DNA from: Clostridium sp. MCC353
Lineage (GTDB): Bacteria; Bacillota; Clostridia; Lachnospirales; Lachnospiraceae
DNA: 64,000 nt
Assembly (NCBI RefSeq): GCF_018785315.1
Contig: NZ_WQPN01000066.1
Span: forward strand, 107,130 to 171,129
Direction of reading: 5' to 3'
Shown here: positions 25,473 through 34,513 of the stretch, in pieces
Layout: the number at the start of each line of letters is the position of its first letter
How positions within the stretch are numbered: position 1 is the stretch's first letter
The notes under the pieces: generated by a model
The model's input: the letters and a program-made list of their open reading frames with translations, nothing else
The model's database searches: none
Told to the model about the DNA's origin: nothing
Program-made: the position numbers and the translations under genes

Positions 25473-26825
25473 TTATTTATTTTTATAATTTTCAATTGCT
25501 TCCTGTAAGTTTTTCGCCGCATCCTGAGGTGTCATCTGTCCGTTCGCAATCGCATCCTGTGCATTAAACAATACATCGGCAACTTCTGTTGGGAAAGCCT
25601 GGTCAGTAATCAGGAACACACCGTTTTCCTTCGATGTATCCATTAAAACAGGCACATTAGGCTGGCTGTCCACCAGTTTGGCATCCAAAAGGGCAAGCGG
25701 CAGGCTGAAGCCTTCAGAATATTTTTCAACATTTTCCTGAGAATGGAAGAAATCCATGAATTCGATACAGGCTTCCAGTTCTTCTTCGGTATTATCTACA
25801 TTAAACTGGGTCATTTCCACAAACGCGGACATACGGTTTGTTCCGCCGCTCGGGAAGGCGAATACTCCGTAATCTGCCGGATTCTGTTCATTTCTGATAA
25901 TCTGCGCATCATACCAAGGACCCTGGACATCCATTGCACACTGTCCTGTTGCGAGGGCAATCAAAGTATCATTAGGATCCTGTGTCATAAACCCTTCAGG
26001 GAAATACCCTTTTTCGCAGAATTCCTGATATTTCTCAAACGCTTTTACAACTGCTTCATTGTCCACACTTTCTTCAAAGGTGTTCATCTTATCATGAAGT
26101 TCTGCGCCTGCATAATGTTCAAACAGAAGTTCCACAAAACGCATGGTATGCCATCCGTTTAAGCCGCCCGTGGATATTGGTGTTATGCCATTTTCCTTCA
26201 ACGCTGCACAAACCTGCTCAAATTCTTCAAACGTAGACGGAACTTCCAAACCCAGTTTCTCAAAAATATCCTTCTTATAATAGATGCCGACTACTTTATA
26301 ACTATTGGGATATCCGCAGAGCTGGCCTCCCAAAGTAGTCAGTTTTAATGAGTTTTCAGAAAACTTTTCACTCCAGTTATTCTTCTCGGCATACTCGGTC
26401 AGATCATATGTCAGGCCGTTTTCAGCATAAAATCCGCCCAGGCTGCCGCCCCAGTTAAACCACATATTGGGCAGCGTCTTTGAAGAAGCGGCTACCTTAC
26501 ATGCATCTTTCATACCATCGGTGCTGTAGATAGAAAGGACGATTTTCACATCATCATGCGTATTATTCCACTCTTCAACAATTGGCTCTGCCGCCGCTTT
26601 TCTGCTTTCCAACGTCCAGTATGTAAGCTCCATGGCCTTGCCGCCGGATTTTGCAGCACTGGTCTCTGACGCCGCTGCCGCCTGGGTACTTCCTGCTGCA
26701 GCTCCGCTGCTTCCCGCTGCCGCTGCGCTTTCTTTTGTCTCTGTCTTACCGCCGCATCCTGCTAACGCCATTGCCGCGGTCATCATACATGCCATTGTCA
26801 TCGCTGCTGCTCTTTTTAATCTCAT
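25473..26825 (-). CDS. Sugar solute-binding lipoprotein
   Basis: A 450-residue family 1 binding protein from ATG 26825 (MRLKRAAAM) after CAGGAGGAACAG; an upstream extension without ribosome site was dropped. The signal peptide ends in ALAGC. An Ala/Ser-rich linker follows, and the mature fold begins near residue 65 (MELTYWTLESRK). It lies in the leftward operon after the sugar kinase and before the two permeases, so it should bind the apiose-containing or related glycoside processed by this locus. Confidence 0.9.
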   Translation of the reverse strand: MRLKRAAAMTMACMMTAAMALAGCGGKTETKESAAAAGSSGAAAGSTQAAAASETSAAKSGGKAMELTYWTLESRKAAAEPIVEEWNNTHDDVKIVLSIYSTDGMKDACKVAASSKTLPNMWFNWGGSLGGFYAENGLTYDLTEYAEKNNWSEKFSENSLKLTTLGGQLCGYPNSYKVVGIYYKKDIFEKLGLEVPSTFEEFEQVCAALKENGITPISTGGLNGWHTMRFVELLFEHYAGAELHDKMNTFEESVDNEAVVKAFEKYQEFCEKGYFPEGFMTQDPNDTLIALATGQCAMDVQGPWYDAQIIRNEQNPADYGVFAFPSGGTNRMSAFVEMTQFNVDNTEEELEACIEFMDFFHSQENVEKYSEGFSLPLALLDAKLVDSQPNVPVLMDTSKENGVFLITDQAFPTEVADVLFNAQDAIANGQMTPQDAAKNLQEAIENYKNK

Positions 26826-26969
26826 AATCTGTTCCTCCTGTTTTTTATACTCTTTCCTTACATTATCATGATCCCCAATCCATCTTCTGCTAAATGCCCG
26901 CCAAGGAGCAATGCCCATCTCCCCCTTTCCGCACGTTTTGGGAATTTTGCTTTTTCCATTCCGAAACCA

Positions 26970-28451
26970 TTACATATGAAGAACTGCATTCACTGCCTTG
27001 TTCCATCCTTCCTGTTTTTCCCTTCTCTTGGACAATTCCATGGATGGTTCATATGTTTTTCTTCCTATTTTACCGAACACTTCCTTTGTATAAATCTCAA
27101 GGGCCAGTCCGGCTGCATATGCTGCCCCAATTCCCGAAAGTTCTTCCGTCTCAGGAGCCAGCACCAAAGCATCCGTAATATCCGCCTGAAACTGCATCAG
27201 ATATCCATTTCTGGTAGGACCTCCATCAGCCCGCAGCTCCCGTATTTTGATTTCCGTATCATATTCCATAGCCTGAACCACATCGTTAATCTGATAAGCG
27301 ATGCACTCAACCCCAGCCCTGACAATCTCTTCTCTCCGGGTTGTTCTGCTGATTCCCATCAGCGCACCTTTTGCCCGGCTGTTCCAATAAGGCGCTCCCA
27401 GACCTGTAAATGCAGGAACCAGAAACAATCCGTCATCTTGCCAGGCCATTCTGCACATATCTTCCGTATCCGACGGGGACTGAAACAGTTTCACATCATC
27501 TTTCAGCCAGGTTACTACGGCGCCTGTATAATTAATATTCCCTTCCAGCACATAATCCACTGTTCCATTCATGCTCCAGGCCAGAGAAGTGACCAGCCCA
27601 TGTCCGCTCAAAACAGGCTTTTTTCCGATATTCATCATGACCGACGATCCCGTCCCGTAGGTCGCCTTAGCCATACCGGCCTCCAGACACCCCTGTCCAA
27701 AAAGAGCGCTGTGGGAATCTCCCAGCACGCAGTGGATGGGAACCGGTTTATTAAAAAATCCTTCTGCATCCGTCTCTCCAAAACAACTGTCAGAATCACA
27801 AACCTCAGCCAGGCAGGACGGATCGATCCCAAAAATACCACATATTTCTGTATCCCATTTTAGTTCATATAGATTAAACAACTGGGTTCGGGACGCATTG
27901 GAGTAATCGGTCTTAAAAACTTTTCCCCCGGTCAACTTGTAAACCAGCCAGCTATCGATCGTGCCGCAGCAAAGCCGGCCTTGCTGTGCTTTTTCTTTTG
28001 CCCCTTTTACTTGTTCAAGAATCCACGCCATTTTAGCCGCCGGGAAATACGGAGACAGGTTGATACCAGTGCGGCAGCGTATCATCTCTTGATACCCCTT
28101 TTCCTCAATTCTTTGGCAGATCCCCTCCGCCCTGCTGCATTGCCAGACAATGGCATCAGTTACGGGAATCCCCGTCTCCCGGTCCCAGGCAGCCGTAGTT
28201 TCTCTTTGATTGCTGATCCCAATACCGGCCACATGATCCTTTGAAATTCCGGCTTCTTCAACCAGATTTCTTACTGCTTTTATGGTATTTCCGTAGATTT
28301 CCGCCGGATCATGGGAAACCCACCCTCTGTGATCGACCTTCTGGCAGTGTTTAATGTCCACCCGTTTTAACAAGGATCCCTTGCGGTCGAACAGGAGGGC
28401 CTTCGTTCCCTGTGTGCTCTGGTCAATACTGATTATATAATTTTCAGGCAT
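26970..28451 (-). CDS. FGGY-family sugar kinase (candidate apulose kinase)
   Basis: A 493-residue kinase of the glycerol/xylulose kinase family. Phosphate-1 motif ISIDQSTQGTKALLFD is at residues 7-22, the substrate-loop NQRETTAAWDRETG lies near residue 80, the conserved ATYGTGSSVM near 260, and the phosphate-2/adenosine segment ELRADGGPTRNG near 405. The opening IDQ and NQRET are glycerol-kinase-like, but glycerol use does not fit the neighbours. With an aldose isomerase and a split transketolase in the same operon, a branched or linear ketose is the likely substrate. It overlaps the transketolase C-terminal subunit gene by 19 bp, implying coupled translation. Confidence 0.85.
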   Translation of the reverse strand: MPENYIISIDQSTQGTKALLFDRKGSLLKRVDIKHCQKVDHRGWVSHDPAEIYGNTIKAVRNLVEEAGISKDHVAGIGISNQRETTAAWDRETGIPVTDAIVWQCSRAEGICQRIEEKGYQEMIRCRTGINLSPYFPAAKMAWILEQVKGAKEKAQQGRLCCGTIDSWLVYKLTGGKVFKTDYSNASRTQLFNLYELKWDTEICGIFGIDPSCLAEVCDSDSCFGETDAEGFFNKPVPIHCVLGDSHSALFGQGCLEAGMAKATYGTGSSVMMNIGKKPVLSGHGLVTSLAWSMNGTVDYVLEGNINYTGAVVTWLKDDVKLFQSPSDTEDMCRMAWQDDGLFLVPAFTGLGAPYWNSRAKGALMGISRTTRREEIVRAGVECIAYQINDVVQAMEYDTEIKIRELRADGGPTRNGYLMQFQADITDALVLAPETEELSGIGAAYAAGLALEIYTKEVFGKIGRKTYEPSMELSKRREKQEGWNKAVNAVLHM

Positions 28452-29374
28452 ACTTCCTTTACCGCCTCCATTATTCCCTCTGCGTCCAAGTTATAGTAAT
28501 GATCCACTTCCGCTGATGTTCCGGCCACCACCGGCTCATCCGGCAAAGACAGATTAATCACAGTGCGCGGACAATGTTTCCCAACCGTTTGGGAAACTCT
28601 GGCGCCTAAGCCTCCGAAGGGGGCGTGTTCTTCAACAGTCACCACAACCGGAGCACGTGCCGCAGCCCGGATAACCGTTTCTTCGTCAAATGGTTTCAGA
28701 CAATACATGTCAATGACGGCCACGTGGATCCCGTCATTTTCCAACAGCTTAGCTGCATCCAACGACGGTTTTACCATTTCCCCGCAGGCGATGATAACAG
28801 CGTCGGAACCATCACGGATACAAACGGCCCGGTCCAATTCAAAAGGAACGTTATTTTCTTCATAAACCGGATCAACAGCATTTCTTCCAACCCTGATATA
28901 TGCCGGTTTTTCATCCTTTAAAAGCGCTTCCATGAGCTGTTTTGTCTGGAAATGGTCACTTGGAAGATATACTCTCATATTAGGGACGGCGCTCATCGCT
29001 GCAATGTCCTGAGCTGAATGATGACTCATCCCAAGGGCGCCATAGCTGATTCCTCCGCTGATCCCGATCAATTTCACATTTGTATCGGAGTACGCCACAT
29101 CGATTTTACACTGTTCATAACTTCTCGCAGCCAAAAAACAAGCCGGTGAAACCGCATATGCTTTTTTTCCACATTTCGCCATGCCCGCTGCAATGCTCAC
29201 AAGGTTCTGTTCCGCAATTCCCGTCTCAACAAACTGATGCGGATAAGACTCGGCAAACGGCGTCATAGATCCACTTCCCCTGGAGTCGCTGCATAGTACA
29301 ACAATATCTTCATCATTTTCTGCCGCTTCCATCAGCACACGGCAAATCATCTGCTTATTCGCCAACTTCTCCAT
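28433..29374 (-). CDS. Transketolase-like, C-terminal subunit
   Basis: A 313-residue protein with the pyrimidine-binding domain of transketolase (FVETGIAEQNLVSIAAGMAK, with the catalytic Glu that activates thiamine diphosphate) and the C-terminal domain (VTVEEHAPFGGLGARVS). It begins inside the stop of the N-terminal subunit (TAATG overlap), so the two chains are made together. Split transketolases are often specialised. In characterised D-apiose catabolism a two-chain enzyme (AptA/AptB) converts apulose 4-phosphate plus glyceraldehyde 3-phosphate to dihydroxyacetone phosphate and xylulose 5-phosphate. Confidence 0.88.
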   Translation of the reverse strand: MEKLANKQMICRVLMEAAENDEDIVVLCSDSRGSGSMTPFAESYPHQFVETGIAEQNLVSIAAGMAKCGKKAYAVSPACFLAARSYEQCKIDVAYSDTNVKLIGISGGISYGALGMSHHSAQDIAAMSAVPNMRVYLPSDHFQTKQLMEALLKDEKPAYIRVGRNAVDPVYEENNVPFELDRAVCIRDGSDAVIIACGEMVKPSLDAAKLLENDGIHVAVIDMYCLKPFDEETVIRAAARAPVVVTVEEHAPFGGLGARVSQTVGKHCPRTVINLSLPDEPVVAGTSAEVDHYYNLDAEGIMEAVKEVCLKII

Positions 29375-30198
29375 TAACCAAGGGCCTCCTTTGCTGCTTC
29401 CAGATCATCCATAATCTGAAGGTATTCTTCATCATTTGGTACTTTATGATGCCAGCCTGCCTTGTTTTCCATGACGGCAGACCCTTTTCCTTTAATGGTA
29501 TTGGCAATCAGCACGGTCGGCGCTCCTTTTGTAAGTTTTGCTTCTTCAAAAGCCAAATCCAACTGATCAATATCATTTCCGTCTATTACTTCTATTACAT
29601 GCCAGCCAAAACTGCCAAACCGCCGGATCAGGCTGTCCTGAGCCATTACTTTTTCAGTCTCTCCTGATATCTGCAGCCTGTTCCGGTCAACAACAGCGCA
29701 CAGATTATCAAGCTTATAATGGCCGGCTGCCATAGCGCCCTCCCATACGGAGCCTTCCGCCAGTTCCCCATCTCCCATCACGGTATATACACGGTAATCT
29801 TTATGGTCCATCTTGCCTGCCAGGGCCATTCCTACGCAGACAGGCAGTCCGTGGCCCAATGAACCGGAGTTCATCTCGATTCCGGGAAGTTTATTATTAG
29901 GATGTCCTATAAAAAGGGAACCAAACCGGTTATATTCCGAAAGAAGCTGTTCCTTTGTAAAGAATCCTTTTTCTGCCAATACGCTGTAATACGCTTCTAC
30001 AGAATGCCCTTTGCTCAAAATGAACAGGTCACGGTTGTCATTCTCCATATTTTCCGGGCTTATATTCATCTGTTTAAAATATAATTCGACCAGGATTTCC
30101 ATCACACTCATATCCCCGCCTATATGGCCGGCTTTTCCAGCCCGTATCAGTTCAACGGTATCCTGTCTAAGTTGATATGCCAATACTTTTAAATTCAT
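29374..30198 (-). CDS. Transketolase-like, N-terminal subunit
   Basis: A 274-residue thiamine-diphosphate-binding chain. HIGGDMSVMEIL near residue 26, SKGHSVEAYYSVL near residue 62, GSLGHGLPVCVGMA near 112, and the cofactor motif GDGELAEGS...VVDRN at about residues 142-172 are all intact. It carries the pyrophosphate domain only; the partner is the next gene. The ATG follows AAGGAGCAGAGG, 31 bp after the isomerase stop. No orphan pentose-phosphate genes are nearby, which favours a dedicated catabolic role. Confidence 0.9.
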   Translation of the reverse strand: MNLKVLAYQLRQDTVELIRAGKAGHIGGDMSVMEILVELYFKQMNISPENMENDNRDLFILSKGHSVEAYYSVLAEKGFFTKEQLLSEYNRFGSLFIGHPNNKLPGIEMNSGSLGHGLPVCVGMALAGKMDHKDYRVYTVMGDGELAEGSVWEGAMAAGHYKLDNLCAVVDRNRLQISGETEKVMAQDSLIRRFGSFGWHVIEVIDGNDIDQLDLAFEEAKLTKGAPTVLIANTIKGKGSAVMENKAGWHHKVPNDEEYLQIMDDLEAAKEALG

Positions 30199-30229
30199 CC
30201 TCTGCTCCTTTCACATAACCGGTTTACAA

Positions 30230-31630
30230 TCATTCGCCTCTCAAATAAGCTCTGACCTCTTCTTCCACCGGATCATATAAATCGGGAGCGATCCCCATAT
30301 ACTTACACGCCTCATAGAGCACCGGAACAACATCTTTATGGATCCCCACACAATGATGAATGTAAGGCCCTTCTACAATCTTTGCTTCCAGACGCTTAAT
30401 ATTCTCTACTTCTACCCAAAGATAAGTCCCCATACAAACAGGACCTTCCACACCTTTTGCATTGCCAAGGAGCAACGAGTAGTTTCCGTTGTCGCCATCA
30501 AAACGGCATAATGTGACGCCGCCATGTTTTGCTTCGGCAGTCAGGCTTCCTGGATGTTCAAATGCCAGCGGATACGTGAGCGCCGCTTTTTCTTTGGCAA
30601 TGGATACTGGCCACGGACCACAGTGCTGGAGCAGTTCCCCATTGGAAATGTCAGGATGGCGTATGGTCCAATCAGCAAAAAAACTTCTTGTTTCGCCCAT
30701 GCCTGCCGCTTCAACCAAAAGTGATGTGACCGCTCCGTGGATATCCGTTTCACAAGCCACAGGAATCCCTTCTTCATTCAGAATGGCATTAGCCGCACAG
30801 GGCATGATTCCCAGTTCCGTCTGAAGCGCATTCCAACATTGGATGGCTGCCGCGTTACAGCCATAACGCTGAACCAAATTTTCCATGGCCGCCGCCAAAG
30901 CCGCTACATTCCTCGTTTCGTCCTCTTTTATCCGTACTTCCATATTCTGATGAATATATGTAATCAGCTCCTCAACCCTGCTGTTTTCTTCCTTGACTTT
31001 TTTTATTTCCTCAGTCAATTCAGTCATGGGAATCGGGGCCAACTGGATATTAAACCTTTCCAGTAGTTCTCCTTCGTTGCACATGGTGGTCCAAAAATCA
31101 AAAGGTCTTGGCGCTATCTGAAGAATTCTGATATTCCGAAATGTTTTTACCACATTGCATACGGCAATGAAATCCCTGATGCCCCTTTCGAATACAGGAT
31201 CGTTCAAGCGGCAGTTGGTTACATAGGTAAAAGGAATCTGAAATCTCCGCAACACCTTTCCGGTTGCAAATAAACCGCACTGTGTATCCCTGAGCCTTAC
31301 ACCGTCAGGCTCAGGCCTCTCATCCAAAGGTCCCCACAAAAGGACAGGAATGTTCATTTTCTTAGCTAGTCTGGCGCAAACATATTCTGTACCGAAATTA
31401 CAGTGGGGAAACATGATCCCGTCAACTCCGGCCGCTTTAAACTTTTCTGCAATCCGCTCCACATCCCGGTCGTCATACAGCAGCCCCTCTTCATTGACAT
31501 CTTTGATGTCTACAAAGTCAACTCCCATTTCTCTTAAACGTTCTGCTGTTAAATCCCGATACTTAATTGCATCCGGCGCGCTGAAAATGCTTCTTCTAGT
31601 AGGCGCGAATCCGATTTTAACTGTTTTCAT
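30230..31630 (-). CDS. L-fucose/L-arabinose isomerase-fold protein (candidate sugar isomerase)
   Basis: A 466-residue cytoplasmic protein of the fucose/arabinose isomerase superfamily. The first domain (KIGFAPTRRSIFSAPDA, then DGIMFPHCNFGTEYVCARLAKK, then PVLLWGPLDERP) and the second (AAIQCWNALQTELGIMPC, then PVACETDIHGAVTSLLVE) match the order seen in the family. The Cys-Glu-Thr-Asp and a later His-rich end supply metal-binding candidates. It should interconvert an aldose and a ketose. As first enzyme gene after a LacI-controlled promoter it would feed the kinase and transketolase. Known D-apiose isomerases are described from another fold, so this would be a functional replacement if the substrate is apiose. 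Confidence 0.78.
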   Translation of the reverse strand: MKTVKIGFAPTRRSIFSAPDAIKYRDLTAERLREMGVDFVDIKDVNEEGLLYDDRDVERIAEKFKAAGVDGIMFPHCNFGTEYVCARLAKKMNIPVLLWGPLDERPEPDGVRLRDTQCGLFATGKVLRRFQIPFTYVTNCRLNDPVFERGIRDFIAVCNVVKTFRNIRILQIAPRPFDFWTTMCNEGELLERFNIQLAPIPMTELTEEIKKVKEENSRVEELITYIHQNMEVRIKEDETRNVAALAAAMENLVQRYGCNAAAIQCWNALQTELGIMPCAANAILNEEGIPVACETDIHGAVTSLLVEAAGMGETRSFFADWTIRHPDISNGELLQHCGPWPVSIAKEKAALTYPLAFEHPGSLTAEAKHGGVTLCRFDGDNGNYSLLLGNAKGVEGPVCMGTYLWVEVENIKRLEAKIVEGPYIHHCVGIHKDVVPVLYEACKYMGIAPDLYDPVEEEVRAYLRGE

Positions 31631-31698
31631 CCTGCCTCCTCCATTTCAATTCTTTCTCTCTTCCCGTTAATAAATGTTTAAATTTTTAATCTACGTTA

Positions 31699-31727
31699 AT
31701 TATAAACATTTATATAAATATTTTCAA
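31699..31727 (-). promoter_or_regulatory. Operon promoter with overlapping LacI-type operator
   Basis: On the minus strand TTGAAA (31722-31727), 17 bp, TATAAT (31699-31704). The 14-bp near-palindrome TATAAATGTTTATA (31701-31714) covers the -10 box. The same arrangement stands before the LacI gene at 32896. Confidence 0.7.
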
Positions 31728-31891
31728 TTGTTTTTTAGGATTTTTGCAGGATTTTTCTCATTTTTGTGTAATTTATACAGGTATTTGCAATATTTTTTAT
31801 GCAAATTAACAATATTATTTAAATAAATTTCTGACACTGCTTTACTTTTTAGTTATATTTTAAAAAAATATTTATAAAAATATTTTTCATA

Positions 31892-32896
31892 TTATTTTAT
31901 ATCTGCCACACTTCCCCTCTCAATGAGTTTTGTTTCCACCTGGACCTTCAGGCCTGCCACAAAACCGCCTTCCCTGTTTTTTTCCAGTACGCGCCGGACA
32001 GCCATCTTCGCCAGTTCTTTTTGAAATACGCGAATAGTCGTCAGGCCCGGCTGGGATACCGCACTGAATTTCAGATCATCAAAACCAATGACCGACACTT
32101 GGGACGGCACATTTATGCCCTTCTCTGTCAAAGCGCGCATAGCTCCCAGGGCGATGATATCGTTATCCGCAAAAAAAGCATCAGGAAGGGCCGTATGAGT
32201 GTCAAGATAATTTTTCATCCCTTCATAGGCACTGTCAAGCCTGGTTCCCAGCGTTATAATAAATTCCCGGTCAACCTCTGCTTTCTTCTCTTCTAACGCT
32301 CTGTAAAAACCGTATTCTCTGTATTGGAAGGCTTTTATTCTGTATTCCCCTCTCAAATACCCAATCTTTTTATGGCCTTTTTCCCACAAATAACGCACGG
32401 CATTCCAAGCCGCATCCGTATTGTTAATGAGCACCGCATCAAAGTCCCCCCTGTCGCTCCAACTATCCAGAAGTATCATGCTGTCTCTCTTTTCCCTGAA
32501 TCTGTCAAGGTCCTCTTCCTGCATTTCCGTCCCCAAAACAATCAGCAGAGAATCCCTGTCCTCCAGCACTTCGTTAACCTGGTCATCCGAATCTTTTTCA
32601 CGGCAGTCAATATATGTGAAAACAATCTCACAGCCACACTCTCCTGCCTGAGCTCCCACTCCCTGCAATACTTCTGAAAAAAAGGGATTTTCATCTATAA
32701 TCAGTCCATTTTTCCGGTAAATGACAAAACGAATTTTGGGCATCCTGGCATGAATCCGGTATCCAATATCTTCAGCAATTTCCCAGATTTTTTTATAAGT
32801 TTTTAAATTCACACTTCTTTTATTATTCAGCGCATTGGATACTGTTGCCGGAGAAAATCCGCTTATTTCGCTGATCCGTTTAATATTCGCCTTCAT
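31892..32896 (-). CDS. LacI-family regulator
   Basis: A 334-residue repressor. The N-terminal helix-turn-helix (ISEISGFSPATVSNALNNKR) and hinge are followed by a periplasmic-binding-protein-like sugar sensor (about residues 60-325) with the typical DAVLINNTDAAWNAVRYLWE and VIGFDDLKFSAVSQPGLTTI segments. It is transcribed toward the isomerase operon. It is closely related to the LacI protein encoded at 33309, its neighbour upstream. A palindrome on its own -10 box implies autoregulation, and the same site on the isomerase promoter implies control of the operon. Confidence 0.92.
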   Translation of the reverse strand: MKANIKRISEISGFSPATVSNALNNKRSVNLKTYKKIWEIAEDIGYRIHARMPKIRFVIYRKNGLIIDENPFFSEVLQGVGAQAGECGCEIVFTYIDCREKDSDDQVNEVLEDRDSLLIVLGTEMQEEDLDRFREKRDSMILLDSWSDRGDFDAVLINNTDAAWNAVRYLWEKGHKKIGYLRGEYRIKAFQYREYGFYRALEEKKAEVDREFIITLGTRLDSAYEGMKNYLDTHTALPDAFFADNDIIALGAMRALTEKGINVPSQVSVIGFDDLKFSAVSQPGLTTIRVFQKELAKMAVRRVLEKNREGGFVAGLKVQVETKLIERGSVADIK

Positions 32897-32936
32897 ACCA
32901 TTTCCTCTAAAGTTTTGTTAACAGCTTATAGTTTTT

Positions 32937-32964
32937 ATTATAAACGTTTATATAAATATTTCAA
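32937..32964 (-). promoter_or_regulatory. LacI gene promoter with perfect palindromic operator
   Basis: TTGAAA (32959-32964), 16 bp and TATAAT (32937-32942) on the minus strand. The perfect palindrome TATAAACGTTTATA (32939-32952) has the central CG typical of LacI-family operators and overlaps the -10 box. Confidence 0.75.
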
Positions 32965-33065
32965 TATTTTTTCATATCTCTTTTAATTTCTATGAAGAGG
33001 ACGGGCGACGGCATCATTCCTTTCCGTCGTAATATAATCCCGTCCGGTGGGTTATGATTCGGAAC

Positions 33066-33233
33066 AAAAAAGAATCCCGCTCGCGGGAATCTCCGCCTAT
33101 GGCGGGTCGCTTCAGCGACATGAATCCTTACCGCCGCATTATATGCGATACGCAGTGCGCCCCCATAGCCAGCAAAGCTGGCATAGGAAGTTTTTTTATT
33201 CAATAGGAAAGTGCTCCTATTGAATAAAAAAAA
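33066..33233. repeat. Composite multi-hairpin repeat, copy 2
   Basis: Five hairpins in series lie in the gap between two LacI genes. They are GATTCCCGCGAGCGGGATTC-type (33071-33091), CCGCC-TAT-GGCGG, GTCGC-TTCA-GCGAC, GCCAGC-AAA-GCTGGC, and a 16-bp-arm hairpin TTTTTATTCAATAGGA / TCCTATTGAATAAAAA (33191-33233). Block 33123-33159 recurs at 12410. The last hairpin may end transcription of the upstream LacI gene. It contains no coding potential. Confidence 0.6.
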
Positions 33234-33308
33234 GGCCGATGCTCCATCGATGTCATATCATCCATAGAACAACAGCCCATACGGCGTCTTTCGTTTATTT
33301 TCTTCCGC

Positions 33309-34310
33309 TTATTTCATTGTTTTTACGCTACCACGCTCAACAAATTCCGTGCAGACCTGAATCTTGCACTTCATTTTATTTTTATTGTTCATTGCCTCTG
33401 CCAATTCCCTTACCGCAATCTCCCCCATCTCCCTTTTATATACATGAACAGTGGTTAACGGAGGATTCGATACCAAACCAAAGTTGAGATCATCAAAACC
33501 TACAATCGATATATCCTCAGGTATCTTATACCCTTTTTCCTGCAAAGCCCGCATGACTCCGATGGCTATTGTATCATTGTCCACAAAAAAAGCTGTGGGC
33601 ATCTCTCTATCCCGGCTCAGATAGTCTTTCATTTTTTCATAAGCCGTATCAATCTTCGTGCCCACCAGAATGCGGTACTTATTTTCAATCGGCAGACTAT
33701 ACTTTTCCATCATTCTGCGGTATCCAATCTCCCTGTACTTAAAAGCCTGAATCCGGAAATCACCGCCAATATACCCTATTTTTTCATGTCCCTTTTGTAT
33801 CAGGTATTCCACCGCTCGACAAGCTGCATCTGTGTTGCTGATTAAAACGGCATCAAAAAAATACGTATCACTCCAGCCGTCTAAAAGTATGATATGGCAT
33901 TTGGCATTTTCAAAAAGCTGAAAATCCTCCTCCATCATCTCCGTCCCCAGCAGGACTACGGCAGCACTGGAATCCTGTACGATGTTTTTGATCTGGAAAT
34001 AGCTCTCCGGATCATTGATATCCACATAAGTGAATACAGTTTCATACCCCATCTCTTTAGCTTGTTTTTCCACGCCCTCTATCACAGCAGGATGAAACGC
34101 GCTGTCGTCTATAATAAGGCCGTTACGCCTGAAAATCAAAAATCTGATTTTAGTAATCTTTTCATTTAAATTATAGCCTAATTGTTCCGCAACCTCAAAA
34201 ATCTTTTCTGCGGTCTTCCGGTTAACGCCCTTTTTTCCGTTTAACGCATTAGATACTGTAGCTGGAGAAAAACCTGTCAATTCGCTTATTTTACGAATAC
34301 TCACTTTCAT
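33309..34310 (-). CDS. LacI-family regulator, paralogue
   Basis: A 333-residue protein from ATG 34310 after GGGTGGGATAT; a TTG six codons upstream has no ribosome site. The helix-turn-helix ISELTGFSPATVSNALNGKK is nearly the same as that of the neighbouring LacI protein. The sensor half keeps the same landmarks (DAVLISNTDAACRAVEYLIQ, VGFDDLNFGLVSNPPLTT), so the two are tandem duplicates that diverged. Near-identical recognition helices suggest they share operators but may answer to different ligands. Its own upstream region has only a half-match (AAATGTTTAGAAT). Confidence 0.9.
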   Translation of the reverse strand: MKVSIRKISELTGFSPATVSNALNGKKGVNRKTAEKIFEVAEQLGYNLNEKITKIRFLIFRRNGLIIDDSAFHPAVIEGVEKQAKEMGYETVFTYVDINDPESYFQIKNIVQDSSAAVVLLGTEMMEEDFQLFENAKCHIILLDGWSDTYFFDAVLISNTDAACRAVEYLIQKGHEKIGYIGGDFRIQAFKYREIGYRRMMEKYSLPIENKYRILVGTKIDTAYEKMKDYLSRDREMPTAFFVDNDTIAIGVMRALQEKGYKIPEDISIVGFDDLNFGLVSNPPLTTVHVYKREMGEIAVRELAEAMNNKNKMKCKIQVCTEFVERGSVKTMK

Positions 34311-34513
34311 ATATCCCACCCTGTTCAAATAAATGTTAACGCCGGTCTTTACCCTTCATCCAAGCCAATCCGGTCTATTCTAAACATTTTTTGTAAATTT
34401 TTATATCTTACATTTCAATTATACATAAAATGCCCAGATACAACAAGGAAAACTTTTCCAAGCCAAAATTTATCCGCTTCCCCAACGTCCCAACACATAT
34501 CTTTTAAAAAAAA

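Noticed and set aside
26868..27863. A 331-codon rightward frame opposite the sugar kinase
   Set aside because: It is antisense to a clear FGGY kinase, is rich in His/Ser/Phe/Pro as expected for an antisense reading, and has no ribosome site.
26970..28451. Glycerol kinase (glpK) name for the FGGY kinase
   Set aside because: The opening motifs are glycerol-kinase-like, but there is no glycerol transporter or dehydrogenase, and the operon holds an aldose isomerase and a split transketolase.
33066..33233. CRISPR-like or attenuator interpretation of the hairpin cluster
   Set aside because: The hairpins differ from each other, have no regular spacer length and no cas genes are present; a composite repeat explains them better.
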